Below are positions 1-7,279 of a stretch of DNA of 17,661 nucleotides, piece after piece. The position numbers were made by a program, and so were the translations under genes. The notes under the pieces were generated by a model. The model saw only the letters and a program-made list of their open reading frames with translations. It searched no databases and was not told the origin of the DNA. Numbering within the stretch: position 1 is the first letter of the stretch; every line of letters starts with the position of its first letter. This DNA comes from Pyramidobacter piscolens (GTDB taxonomy: Bacteria; Synergistota; Synergistia; Synergistales; Dethiosulfovibrionaceae): assembly GCA_004558205.1 (NCBI GenBank), contig SFDM01000050.1, positions 1 through 17,661 on the forward strand. The letters are read 5' to 3'.

Positions 1-42
1 CTGTACTGCTGAACCATCTCTTTTTTCAGCAGCGCAGGGAGG

Positions 43-180
43 CGGCGCTCGATAAACGTTCCAGGTGCGAAGGAACTCTCCCCCGAGGCAACCGGAGGCC
101 TACGTCTCCTTTATCTTGAGGATTGCCTCGGGGAGAGTTCCGAGCAGCTGGGACGTTTAGCGAGTGACGCCGCTACGCCG
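43..180. repeat. Imperfect palindromic intergenic repeat, copy A
   Basis: Two arms of about 55-60 bases face each other around a centre near 100-112. The left arm (about 46-99) contains CGATAAACGTTCCAGGTG and GGAACTCTCCCCCGAGGC; the right arm (about 115-176) is its imperfect reverse complement. The outer right arm (121-180) recurs as its reverse complement at 17571-17630 with 58 of 60 bases matching, so this is a dispersed family and not a chance hairpin. It starts 14 bases beyond the stop codon of the Sel1-repeat gene. Palindromic units placed just after stop codons recall REP/BIME elements or small MITEs, and it could act in termination or mRNA protection; that role is inferred. Confidence 0.75.
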
Positions 181-194
181 GTAATAACAGTCTA

Positions 195-2546
195 TCACTT
201 TTTTCCCTTTTCGAGACGTTCCAGAGACTGTTTGCCGCGCTCGCTGCCAGCGTCTTTGGCGAGAGCGTAGTATGTTTTGGCGCGCTCCAGGTCCTTTTCA
301 ACACCGCGCCCTTCCTCGTAGGCGCTGCCCAGATACCAGGCCGCGTTCGCGTGCCCCTGGGCAGAAGCCTGCTCGAACCAGCTGATCGCCGCCGATGGGT
401 CGATTTCGCCGTCGGCGCCGTAGCTGTACAGCAGCCCCAGGTTATACTGGGCCGGGGCGTACCCCGACTCGGCCGCCGCGGTCAGCCATTTTTTCGCCAG
501 CTCCACCGAGCGGTTCACGTCGGTGCCTTCTGAGTACAGAGAGCCCAGCGCGTTCTGGGCGGGAGCGTAGCCCGACTCCGCGGAACGTTCAAGCCACGTG
601 ACAGCCTGTTTGACGTCCTTTCCGACACCGATGCCGCGCAGGTACATCAGCCCCAGGTTGTACTGGGCTTGGGCGTTTCCGCCCACGGCGGACAGGCTGT
701 ACCAGCGCCAGGCTTCCTTTTCGTCCTTCTTCACGCCGAATCCCGTGGCGTACAGCGCGGCGACGTTGCACTGGGCCACGACGTTTCCCTGTTTCGCGGC
801 GGCCAGATACCACTTGAAGGACTCTTCCCGGTTCACGGAGTAGCCGTAGTCCCCTCGCCTCAGTATTCCGGCGATGCGGAACTGAGCCTCGTCGTTGCCC
901 GCGTCGGCCGCCTTCTTGTAATGCCGCACAGCGCTCCGGATGTCGCGTTCGCCGATGCGGCCCTGCTCGCACAGCAGCCCCAAGGCGTATTCGGCGGGCA
1001 TATAGCCGGCCGCCGCGGATTTTTCAAGCAGCTCCACGGCGTCCTTGACGGCACGGTCGTCCTTGGCCGCGTCCAGCCTGAAAAGGCCCATGGCGTACAT
1101 GCTGGCCGGATGGCCCTGCGCCGCGGCCGCGTCATACCACCGGACGGCCTGCAGCAGATCGGGAGTGTGCCAGCGGTCGTCCTCCCAGTACTGGGCCAGG
1201 GCGAACTGGGCGTCGGCATAACCGCTTTTCGCCGCGGCTTCATAGTACTTCACGGCTTCGACCATGCTGCCGTTCTCGTCGGCGCGCAGGATCTCCGCGA
1301 GCGCGTACTGGGCCTTCGGGTTTCCCAGGGTGGCCGCCGCCCTGTACAGGCGAAGGCCTTCTTCCCTGTCCTGAGACAGGTAATCGCCGTTATAGTGCAT
1401 GGCGGCGAGGGCCGTGATGGCCTCGGACTCGCCCAGGTCGGCCGCTTTCTGCAGGTCCGCTATGCCGCCCTTCTGGTCCTTTTTCGTCCCGAGACCGATG
1501 AATTTCAAACGCCCACGGTTGTACAGCGCCTGCACGTTGCCGTCCTGAGCGCCCTGTTCGTACAGGGCGAAGGCCTTCTCGGGAGACTTGGGGACGCCGA
1601 GGCCCTTCTCCGTCAGGCGTCCCAACTCGTTGCAGCCGGCGGGGTCGCCCGAATCGGCGGCCATCTTGTAGTAGCGGGCCGCTTCGGCAAGGTCGGCTTT
1701 CATCTGTTTTCCGCGCTCGCACAGCCGGCCGAGGTAAAGCTGTGCAGGAGCGTAGCCGCCCTGGGACGCTTTCTGAAGCGCTTTTAGGGCTTCTTCGCCG
1801 CGCCCGTCCTCGAGGAAATAGCGCCCCATCATGTACAGTGAAGGGGCGTATCCGAGCGCGGCGGCCTCTTCATGGAGCTTCCGCGCCTCGGCGTCGTGGC
1901 CACGTTTCTTCTCGATGACCGCGGCGTGATGGCTGGCGGAAACGTCGCCCTTCGCTGCGGCTTTTTTCAGCAGATCCAACCCCTCGGCCTCGTTTTTCAC
2001 GACGCCCTCGCCATAGCTCAGGGCGACGCCGAGAGCGGTCATCGCCCAGGTCTGGCCGCCCTCGGAACATTTTCTCAGAAATGCCTGGGCCTCGGTCAGA
2101 CGGCCCGAATCCTGCAAAATTTTATGATACTCCCGGCAGGCTTCGGGAAGGTCCTTTTTCACGGCCTCCTCCAAAAGCGCCATGCCCTCTCCCTCTCGGC
2201 CCTCGAGCTTCGGATCGGAGCGCAGGAGCGCCGAGAGGTAATACATCCCGTAGACTTCCCCCGCGGCGGCGGCTTGCCGGTACCATTTGAGCCCCTCGGC
2301 CAGGTCTTTCTTCACGCCCACGCCCTGGGCGTACATATAGCCGAGGGCCGTCATGGCCGGCGGCGACCCCTTTTCGGCGTTCTCCATGAAGATTTTATAA
2401 GCCTGGTCATATTTTTTCGCGCTCCAGGCCTCCACGCCCGCGATAATCGAAACTGGAATGTCTTCCGCGTTGGCGGCTGGCGCGGCGCACAGCAGCGACA
2501 GAGCCGCCAGCCCCCAGAACATTTTTTTCATTCTCCTTGTATTCAC
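195..2546 (-). CDS. Secreted Sel1-repeat (SLR) protein, about 21 repeats
   Basis: 783 residues. A signal peptide (basic start, hydrophobic core, ANA-ED cleavage near residue 27) is followed almost to the end by Sel1-type repeats of 32-37 residues. I count about 21 by eye, with the pattern A..LG..Y..G.GV.KD...A..WY..AA..G. The copies near residues 65-100 and 610-690 are canonical; those near 100-170 and 200-260 are degenerate. Sel1 solenoids are protein-interaction scaffolds in the periplasm or on the cell surface; partner and role cannot be read here. The GTG start is chosen because GAGAGG lies 9 bases upstream. An ATG six codons downstream (residue 9) also has AAGGAG at good spacing but would remove the basic residues of the signal peptide. 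No catalytic domain is visible. Monocistronic; its 3' end abuts a palindromic repeat. Confidence 0.93.
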   Translation of the reverse strand: MNTRRMKKMFWGLAALSLLCAAPAANAEDIPVSIIAGVEAWSAKKYDQAYKIFMENAEKGSPPAMTALGYMYAQGVGVKKDLAEGLKWYRQAAAAGEVYGMYYLSALLRSDPKLEGREGEGMALLEEAVKKDLPEACREYHKILQDSGRLTEAQAFLRKCSEGGQTWAMTALGVALSYGEGVVKNEAEGLDLLKKAAAKGDVSASHHAAVIEKKRGHDAEARKLHEEAAALGYAPSLYMMGRYFLEDGRGEEALKALQKASQGGYAPAQLYLGRLCERGKQMKADLAEAARYYKMAADSGDPAGCNELGRLTEKGLGVPKSPEKAFALYEQGAQDGNVQALYNRGRLKFIGLGTKKDQKGGIADLQKAADLGESEAITALAAMHYNGDYLSQDREEGLRLYRAAATLGNPKAQYALAEILRADENGSMVEAVKYYEAAAKSGYADAQFALAQYWEDDRWHTPDLLQAVRWYDAAAAQGHPASMYAMGLFRLDAAKDDRAVKDAVELLEKSAAAGYMPAEYALGLLCEQGRIGERDIRSAVRHYKKAADAGNDEAQFRIAGILRRGDYGYSVNREESFKWYLAAAKQGNVVAQCNVAALYATGFGVKKDEKEAWRWYSLSAVGGNAQAQYNLGLMYLRGIGVGKDVKQAVTWLERSAESGYAPAQNALGSLYSEGTDVNRSVELAKKWLTAAAESGYAPAQYNLGLLYSYGADGEIDPSAAISWFEQASAQGHANAAWYLGSAYEEGRGVEKDLERAKTYYALAKDAGSERGKQSLERLEKGKK

Positions 2547-2648
2547 GGTAAAAATCCTCTCTTTTGTAGCAAGGCTGTTGATCCCCCAGGGCGCCGCCGG
2601 CCTGAAGTCACCCTTTCAGGCTCTCGCAAAAAGCGCCCCGTCAGGACA

Positions 2649-2698
2649 ATCATACCAGATTTTTCACCTCGGGAACAGGTAAAAGTACCTGTACTTTT
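2649..2698 (-). promoter_or_regulatory. Putative promoter and palindromic operator upstream of the Sel1 gene
   Basis: On the minus strand TGGTATGAT (2657-2649) reads as an extended -10 element about 100 bases upstream of the Sel1-gene start. Just upstream of it lie two overlapping palindromes: AAAAGTACCTGTACTTTT (2681-2698, perfect 8-base arms around CT) and CAGGTA-AAAG-TACCTG (2676-2691). No good -35 hexamer is seen at 17 bases. The palindromes sit where an activator or repressor could bind; the factor is unknown. Confidence 0.35.
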
Positions 2699-2859
2699 CT
2701 CCAATTCCATAGAGCGGGAACAGCGCCCCAATTGCCGTTTGACACTATTCATCAATTGAAACGCCAAATATCTCTGATACTCTTTCGCAGCTAAACGGCT
2801 TCATTGGAGACCGGGGCCGCAAGCCGCGCAGGGCCGCCAACGCGGTCCGAGTATGTCTG

Positions 2860-3142
2860 ATACTAATTCTCCATTAACGTGCTTAATATCAAATCGAAGA
2901 GCCACGTCAAAAGATTTCAACGCAAAGGGCGCAAAGGTTCGCAAAGAAAAACCTTGAAAGACTTTTGAACCGCGAAATCAAGCAAAATTCACAAATTACA
3001 TCACGCTAATTGATTTTTATTAGTAATTTAGGTTTTACTTTTCCTTTGCGTCCTTTACGCCCTTTCTCTTCAGCCTTTGCGTTGAAATCCTTTGATTTTG
3101 ACCTTCAGTCTGGAATTAAGCACGTTGAATGCGAATTGGTAT
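2860..3142. repeat. MITE-like inverted-repeat element, copy 1
   Basis: This 283-base AT-rich block recurs at 14421-14698. It begins ATACTAATTCTCCATT and ends GCGAATTGGTAT, so its termini are inverted (ATACYAATT). The arms are long imperfect inverted repeats: both carry GTGCTTAAT and, on the complement of the right arm, GATTTCAACGCAAAGG. Inner GCAAAGG-type motifs repeat (GCAAAGGGCGCAAAGG on the left, CCTTTGCGTCCTTTACGCCC on the right). The whole unit could fold into one long hairpin. It encodes no plausible protein and no transposase. A non-autonomous mobile element is the best reading; target-site duplications are not obvious. Intergenic repeats with GCAAAGG-like words are found in many bacterial genomes. 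Confidence 0.7.
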
Positions 3143-3294
3143 GAAGCAGAACCGATTTTCCTCAGGCCGGCCCCGGGCGCTGGTTTGGGTGTTTCATCGG
3201 AAATGGGCATAATGGGCCGAAAGAGCGAGTTAAAAGGTTGGAGCGCGGAGGGCCACGCTCTGCCGGCTGCGGAGGATCGGGGCCTTTCTACGCG

Positions 3295-3338
3295 AAATGG
3301 GGATGAACTCGCGCAGTTTTACGAGTTCATCCCCATTT
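3295..3338 (-). terminator. Long perfect hairpin downstream of the PpiC-type gene
   Basis: The arms AAATGGGGATGAACTCG (3295-3311) and its exact complement (3322-3338) form a 17-bp perfect stem with a 10-base loop. It lies about 60 bases past the stop of the isomerase gene at 3399. A U tract is weak on the minus side, but the stem base is A/T-rich, as in the other long hairpins of the window. Probable terminator; no plus-strand gene ends here. Confidence 0.5.
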
Positions 3339-3366
3339 TCATGAATTATTTTCCCCTGAAGGTGTA

Positions 3367-3382
3367 TGTTCCACGTAGAACA
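3367..3382. promoter_or_regulatory. parS-like ParB-binding site (one mismatch)
   Basis: TGTTCCACGTAGAACA matches the 16-base chromosomal parS consensus TGTTNCACGTGNAACA at every fixed position except one (A for G at position 11). It sits within an 18-base near-palindrome (3366-3383) in non-coding DNA between the PpiC-type gene and its putative terminator. ParB/Spo0J sites normally cluster near the replication origin. A degenerate or chance site is possible. Confidence 0.35.
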
Positions 3383-3398
3383 TTTTTCGGAAAGACGC

Positions 3399-4322
3399 CT
3401 ATTTCGCCGAGGGCTTGATCGCTTCGGGCTTGGCGTCGGTCAAGATCTTCACGTTATAACGGTTCCTCAGGTCCTGCTTCGCTTTGTTGAGGGCTTCCAT
3501 CTGCTTCTGGTTGGCCAGCTCGCCCTTGATGTCGTCCTTCATCTCGGAGAAGGGGCGGGTGACGGCGTTGCGGGTGTCGGTCACCTTGATGATGTGGAAC
3601 CCGAAATCGGAGCGCACGGGCTCTTTCGCCATTTCATCCTTCTTCAGCGCGAAAGCGGCGTCCTCGAAGGGCTTCACCATCTGGCCCTTGGCAAAGAAAC
3701 CCAAGTCGCCGCCGCGGTTCTTGGAGGGGCAGGAGGAGTTTTCCTTCGCGGCGTCCTCGAAGCTGATCTTTCCGCTCCTAATGTCCTTCAGCAGCGCGGC
3801 GGCCTTGGCCCTCGCGGCCTTCACGTCCTTGGCCGGGGCGTCCTTCGCCACTTCGATCAGGATATGGCTGGCCTTCACGGCCGCGGGGACCACGAAGATC
3901 TCCTTATGCTCGTCGTAGAACTTCTGGGCGTCGGCGTCGCTCACGGCGGCGCTGCGGCCGTCCTGCAGGATCTTCTCGGTGGCCATCTTGAACAGGAGGG
4001 CCTGCTCGAAGTTCTCCATGGCTTTTTTGTACTCAGCCGTGTCCTGAAGCTTCATGTCGCGTCCCATCATGGCGAAGAGCTTGAAGTCCACGAGGTTCTG
4101 GAGCATCTCCGCGCGCCCCTCGGGACTGTCGTAAACGGCCCGCTGCTGGGGGTTCAGCCCCTGCATGGCCGCGTCCAGGTCGGACTGGGTGATCGAGTCC
4201 TTGCCGACCGTGGCGAGGACCTTCGCCGGCTGGGGATCGGCGGCCAGCGCGCCGGAAGCCAAAAGGGCCGAAAGCGCCAAAGACGCCAAAGACGCCAGAA
4301 TGAGGGTGTTCGATTTTTTCAT
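3399..4322 (-). CDS. Periplasmic peptidyl-prolyl cis-trans isomerase, PpiC/SurA (parvulin) type
   Basis: 307 residues from the ATG at 4322. A signal peptide (MKKSN, hydrophobic to about residue 26, ALA-A) is followed by a SurA-like N-terminal chaperone region (about 35-125) and a parvulin rotamase domain (about 147-250). Rotamase marks are ASHIL (151-155), SSCPSKNRGGDLGFF (196-210), the F..AAF.L segment (219-226) and GFHIIKV (241-247). A basic helical tail follows. Such proteins isomerise Xaa-Pro bonds and assist folding of exported or outer-membrane proteins. A TTG at 4328 gives two more residues but leaves only 4 bases to the AGGAGG (4338-4333); the ATG has 10, so both are possible and I prefer ATG. 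Monocistronic, divergent from the 84-aa gene. The family is secure; SurA, PrsA or PpiC orthology is not assigned. Confidence 0.93.
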   Translation of the reverse strand: MKKSNTLILASLASLALSALLASGALAADPQPAKVLATVGKDSITQSDLDAAMQGLNPQQRAVYDSPEGRAEMLQNLVDFKLFAMMGRDMKLQDTAEYKKAMENFEQALLFKMATEKILQDGRSAAVSDADAQKFYDEHKEIFVVPAAVKASHILIEVAKDAPAKDVKAARAKAAALLKDIRSGKISFEDAAKENSSCPSKNRGGDLGFFAKGQMVKPFEDAAFALKKDEMAKEPVRSDFGFHIIKVTDTRNAVTRPFSEMKDDIKGELANQKQMEALNKAKQDLRNRYNVKILTDAKPEAIKPSAK

Positions 4323-4345
4323 GTACAAAATTCCTCCTTAAAATG

Positions 4346-4390
4346 GCCCCGCCTCAAAGCGGGGCTTCAAAAATGCTCCTGCCTATTATA
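4346..4390 (-). promoter_or_regulatory. Promoter -10 and leader hairpin of the PpiC-type gene
   Basis: The minus strand carries a perfect TATAAT at 4390-4385, with only a weak -35 upstream. Between it and the AGGAGG ribosome site lies a 7-bp GC stem, GCCCCGC (minus strand 4365-4359) pairing with GCGGGGC (4352-4346), followed by CATTTT. This short leader hairpin could act as a weak attenuator or stabilise the mRNA 5' end. Confidence 0.4.
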
Positions 4391-4402
4391 GCCGAAAGAG
4401 GC

Positions 4403-4430
4403 TTGCAAAGAAGCATGAATCTGTTATGCT
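4403..4430 (+). promoter_or_regulatory. Putative sigma-70-type promoter of the 84-aa gene
   Basis: TTGCAA (4403-4408), a 16-base spacer and TATGCT (4425-4430), with the TGT extended -10 context just before it. The start codon is 40 bases downstream. It lies back to back with the TATAAT of the PpiC-type gene. Confidence 0.4.
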
Positions 4431-4469
4431 TTACTTTTCAAGAACCGAACTTTTATCGAGGTGAACAGA

Positions 4470-4724
4470 ATGATCCAGACCGTGTCTTCCACCTGGGAAG
4501 AATTCAAGGAACGCTACGCCTTTCTTATGGAAGAGCTGCTGCCGGCGCTGCGGGGCATTGACGACGTTTCGCTGGCGGTCCGCAGCGAGATGTGGGCCAT
4601 TCTCCCGCGCTGGGACAAAAATGAATTCATCTTTGAATACTATGGCGATGAGCCCCGGATTTACTCTCAATCCGACGAGAAAAGGCACTACCTCGTCACC
4701 GGCGTCCCCTGGGACGAGATCTGA
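4470..4724 (+). CDS. Small acidic hypothetical protein (84 aa)
   Basis: 84 residues, not recognised. It is rich in aromatic and acidic residues (WEEFKERYAFLMEELLP near residues 9-25, WAILPRWDKNEFIFEYYGDEPRIY at 42-65, ending PWDEI), with no cysteine, no signal peptide and no membrane segment, so it is probably a small cytoplasmic protein. The first 28 residues look helical and the rest looks like short strands. The ATG at 4470 is chosen because GAGGTG (4458-4463) lies at good spacing; the in-frame GTG at 4461 is inside that ribosome site. Codon use resembles its neighbours and a promoter can be read upstream, which argues for a real gene. Confidence 0.7.
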   Translation: MIQTVSSTWEEFKERYAFLMEELLPALRGIDDVSLAVRSEMWAILPRWDKNEFIFEYYGDEPRIYSQSDEKRHYLVTGVPWDEI

Positions 4725-4943
4725 TACGACTTTACAATAAAAACGCAAAATGGGCACGGGAGGGACGACCCAAGAGATAGCCACCAAGCAAGTATAGGCA
4801 GGCCGAACAGGCCGAGATAGCCTTTAGCGGCTGCATGGCCCCTCGGGCCAGCCCTGGATGTTAGTTCAGCTGTTCTATGGATAATGAGTATGAGCGCGCC
4901 GCAGCCGCCGGATTTCATCGCGGACACGGCTGCGGCGGCCCCC

Positions 4944-5771
4944 CTATTTCCCGCTTTCAAGAGGCTTGACGCCCTCGTGCACCACCATGACGACGCCGCC
5001 TTCAAAGATCGGCTCGGTGAAGCGGATCTGCTTTCTGCGCCCGTTCGTGACGGAAAGGCAGGCCACCGCGACGTCGCATCTCCCGGAAACGACCGCGGGG
5101 ACCAGGTCGGCCAGGCTCATGACCTCGAATTCCACGTCGTAGTCCAGCGCCTTCGCCACGTTCATCAGCAGTTCCACCTCATAGCCGAGCATCTTGCCGT
5201 CCCGGAGGAAAATAAAGGGGGCCGAGTCGCCGTCGGTGACCACTCGGAACTTCCCGCGCCTGCCGTTGAGGTCGTAGTCGGGCACGGTCCGGGCCGAGAT
5301 GTCACCGTTCAGCCAGCGCGCCTGGAGCTTTTCCATGCCGCCCTCTTTCTCTATCCGGCGCAGCGCGGCGTTGATCCTGGAGATCAGTTTTTCGTTGCTC
5401 CGGCTGAGGGCCCAGGCATAGTTGTCCTTTTTGACGACCACCGGCGGCAACCACAGCTTTTTTTCCGCCGCGACGGTCATCTGCGCGCTGGGAAGGGTGG
5501 TCAGATAGCCCTCGATCTTGCCGGCCAGCAGGCCCTCGGTCATGGCCTTCTCGCTTTCGAAACTCACCCTCAGAGCCCGGGGAAAGGTCTTTTTACAGAC
5601 CTCCTCGAAAGCGGACCCCTCCACGTAGCCGATTCTTTTGTCCACAAAGTAGCTTTTCATAGCGCCAAGATTCGCGAAGGGATTTCTGGGAGCGCCGGCA
5701 GCCGCCTGAGCGCAGGCCAAAAGCGCGGCGCAGAACAGCGCGCCCCAGAACCATTTTCTTCTGCTTCTCAT
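4944..5771 (-). CDS. Family 3 extracellular solute-binding protein with permuted half-domains
   Basis: 275 residues with a signal peptide (MRSRRKWFWG, hydrophobic to about residue 25; LLAC at 17-20 is a weak lipobox). Residues 45-155 match the second half of an SBP_bac_3 domain: KRIGYVEGSAFEEVCKK, then EKAMTEGLLAGKIEGYL, then the final helix GGMEKLQARWLNGD. Residues 173-268 match the first half: KFRVVTDGDSAPFIFLRDGK, GYEVELLMNVAKAL, VPAVVSGRCDVAVACLSVT, RRKQIRFTEPIFEGG. The order is therefore swapped relative to ordinary amino-acid-binding proteins. The ATG at 5771 has AGGAGGGG 5 bases upstream; a longer frame to 5852 lacks this. No permease or ATPase adjoins it, so it would be an orphan binding protein for polar amino acids or related ligands, or a truncated tandem protein. 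Confidence 0.87.
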   Translation of the reverse strand: MRSRRKWFWGALFCAALLACAQAAAGAPRNPFANLGAMKSYFVDKRIGYVEGSAFEEVCKKTFPRALRVSFESEKAMTEGLLAGKIEGYLTTLPSAQMTVAAEKKLWLPPVVVKKDNYAWALSRSNEKLISRINAALRRIEKEGGMEKLQARWLNGDISARTVPDYDLNGRRGKFRVVTDGDSAPFIFLRDGKMLGYEVELLMNVAKALDYDVEFEVMSLADLVPAVVSGRCDVAVACLSVTNGRRKQIRFTEPIFEGGVVMVVHEGVKPLESGK

Positions 5772-5877
5772 TAGTGCCCCTCCTGATTTTTTGTCGTGAC
5801 GCTTCCCAGGGAAGCGTTTTTTGGAAGAGTCCCGGCGGAAATTCTCTGCCATGCGCCGGGGGTTCGATTAAGCCCTT

Positions 5878-5907
5878 ATCATAGCACAGAAATGACGAAG
5901 GACACAA
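5878..5907 (-). promoter_or_regulatory. Putative promoter of the permuted solute-binding protein gene
   Basis: On the minus strand TTGTGT (5907-5902) and TATGAT (5883-5878) are 18 bases apart, with a TGC extended -10 context. The gene starts about 107 bases further on. The rest of the 335-base divergent gap (5772-6106) holds only the GC-rich hairpins listed separately; I could not place a convincing promoter for the amidohydrolase. Confidence 0.4.
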
Positions 5908-5995
5908 GAGAGTGAGCAGTGCGAAAGGAGGCAAAAGGGGCCTCCCGGTTCTCCCCGTTCCGTGATATCATGTAAGGCGGCTGAAAAATGCCGCG

Positions 5996-6044
5996 GGCGG
6001 CGGCGCCTGCCAGAGGCGCCATATCCGCGAGACCTGCCGCCGCC
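5996..6044 (+). promoter_or_regulatory. GC-rich nested hairpin upstream of the amidohydrolase gene
   Basis: An inner perfect stem GGCGCC/GGCGCC (6002-6007 with 6015-6020, 7-base loop) is enclosed by GGCGGC (5996-6001) and GCCGCC repeats (6036-6044). It lies 60-110 bases upstream of the amidohydrolase start and could form in its leader. No known riboswitch is recognised, and no U tract marks it as a terminator. Confidence 0.25.
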
Positions 6045-6106
6045 GAACCGGCCATACAAAAGATTTTCACAAATCCTATTACATTTAAACCTGGAGGAAT
6101 TATCGA

Positions 6107-7279
6107 ATGAAACTGATCGTTAACGCAAAAGTTGAAAGGGTGTCGGGAGCGCCGCTCCCCTGCGGAGCCGTGCTCGTGGACGGGGCGAAGATCGCCGCCG
6201 TGGGCGACCACCTCGGCGCCCCCGCCGGCACGGAAATTATCGAGGCACGCGGCCTGACGCTGACACCCGGCCTGATCGACGCCCACACGCATATCGCGAC
6301 CTGGACGGAGGCGGCGCTCTACGGCCTTTACGACTACAACGAGATGACCAACCCCGTCACGCCGGATCTCCGGATTTTGGACGCTGTCTATCCGCTGGAC
6401 CCCAACATCGCCGAAGCCCGTTCCGGCGGCGTCACCTGCGTCCAGACCCTTCCGGGCAGCGCCAACGTGATCGGGGGCCAGGGCGCAATCATCAAGCTGA
6501 AGGAGACCCACGTGGTGGACCATATGCTCGTGAAAGCGCCGTCCTGCATGAAGGCGGCCTTCGGAGAGAACCCCGTCAGGGTCTACAAGGCCAATGGGAA
6601 CAAGACGCCCACGACCCGCATGGGCAACGCGGCGGTGATGCGCGGAGCCCTTCAGAACGCGCGCAACTACATGAACAAGAAGGATTTTTACGAGGCCCAG
6701 CAGGAGCGTAAGGACAGTTTCGACGTGAAGCTCGACATGGAGGCGCTCTGCATGGTCCTGCGCGGTGAAATCCCCCTGAGCGTCCACGCTCACCGCTGCG
6801 ACGACATCTGCACCGCCGCCAGGATCGCCGAGGAGTTCGGCATCGGCTTCACGATCGAGCACTGCACGGAAGGGCACCTGATCGCCCCGTGGCTGGCGGA
6901 GCACCACGTCAGGGCGGCCGTGGGCCCCACCTTCACGGGCGCCGAAAAGCTGGAGCTCAAGAACAAGAGCTGGGACACGCTGGCGGTCTTGCGCGACGCC
7001 GGCGTGCATCTCTGCATCATCACCGACCACCCGGTGATCCCGCTCTACGGCCTGATCCTCTGCGCGTCGCTGGCTCACCGGTCGGGGCTGACCGAGGCCG
7101 AAGCCCTGCGCGCAGTCACTCTGTCGGGCGCGGAACACCTGGGCATCGACGACCGGGTGGGCTCCATCGACGCCGGCAAGGACGCCGACCTGGTCCTTTG
7201 GGACACCGATCCTCTGGATTCCCGCGCTCACGTCGTGATGACCATGATCGACGGAAAGGTCGAGTACAGGGCTTATTAG
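6107..7279 (+). CDS. Metal-dependent amidohydrolase (imidazolonepropionase-like)
   Basis: 390 residues, no signal peptide, cytoplasmic. The N-terminal strands carry IVNAKV and the GLTLTPGLIDAHTHI block. Metal and active-site residues of the amidohydrolase superfamily are all visible: H60 and H62 (HTH), H227/H229 (SVHAHR), H252 (IEHC) and D307 (IITDHPV). The C-terminus has the usual NxxxLG-like segment, here SGAEHLGIDDRVGSIDAGKDADLVLWD. These enzymes hydrolyse C-N or similar bonds in cyclic amides, ureas or N-acyl compounds; the substrate cannot be told from sequence alone. A lysine that would be carboxylated in a binuclear centre is not obvious to me. The ATG at 6107 has GGAGG about 9 bases upstream. 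It is divergent from a solute-binding protein, a pairing that would suit uptake followed by hydrolysis, but this is a guess. Confidence 0.9.
   Translation: MKLIVNAKVERVSGAPLPCGAVLVDGAKIAAVGDHLGAPAGTEIIEARGLTLTPGLIDAHTHIATWTEAALYGLYDYNEMTNPVTPDLRILDAVYPLDPNIAEARSGGVTCVQTLPGSANVIGGQGAIIKLKETHVVDHMLVKAPSCMKAAFGENPVRVYKANGNKTPTTRMGNAAVMRGALQNARNYMNKKDFYEAQQERKDSFDVKLDMEALCMVLRGEIPLSVHAHRCDDICTAARIAEEFGIGFTIEHCTEGHLIAPWLAEHHVRAAVGPTFTGAEKLELKNKSWDTLAVLRDAGVHLCIITDHPVIPLYGLILCASLAHRSGLTEAEALRAVTLSGAEHLGIDDRVGSIDAGKDADLVLWDTDPLDSRAHVVMTMIDGKVEYRAY

Noticed and set aside
1..119. Open reading at the left edge (plus-strand frame ending in TGA at 117-119; a minus-strand frame is also open)
   Set aside because: One of them may be the end of a neighbouring gene, but much of each frame lies in the palindromic repeat and too little remains to decide strand or family.
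1872..2759. Long open frame on the plus strand antisense to the Sel1-repeat gene
   Set aside because: It mirrors the coding frame of a high-GC gene, has no ribosome site and no recognisable domain. The same applies to the antisense frames over 669-1787, 3366-4391, 4884-5774, 5879-7465, 10361-11410 and 12289-13056.
2895..2945. Repeated GCAAAGG words as a possible CRISPR or tandem repeat
   Set aside because: Units are 7-9 bases without regular spacers, and they belong to the arms of the inverted-repeat element.
3092..3418. 108-codon frame starting in the MITE-like element
   Set aside because: It runs from the repeat through hairpin and parS-like sequence, has no ribosome site, and its translation looks random.
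4790..4860. Possible structured RNA or tRNA in the gap before 4943
   Set aside because: Short inverted words are present, but no cloverleaf, anticodon arm or known RNA core could be drawn.
5996..6044. Riboswitch upstream of the amidohydrolase
   Set aside because: Only simple GC stems are present and no known riboswitch core is recognised, so it is listed just as a hairpin.
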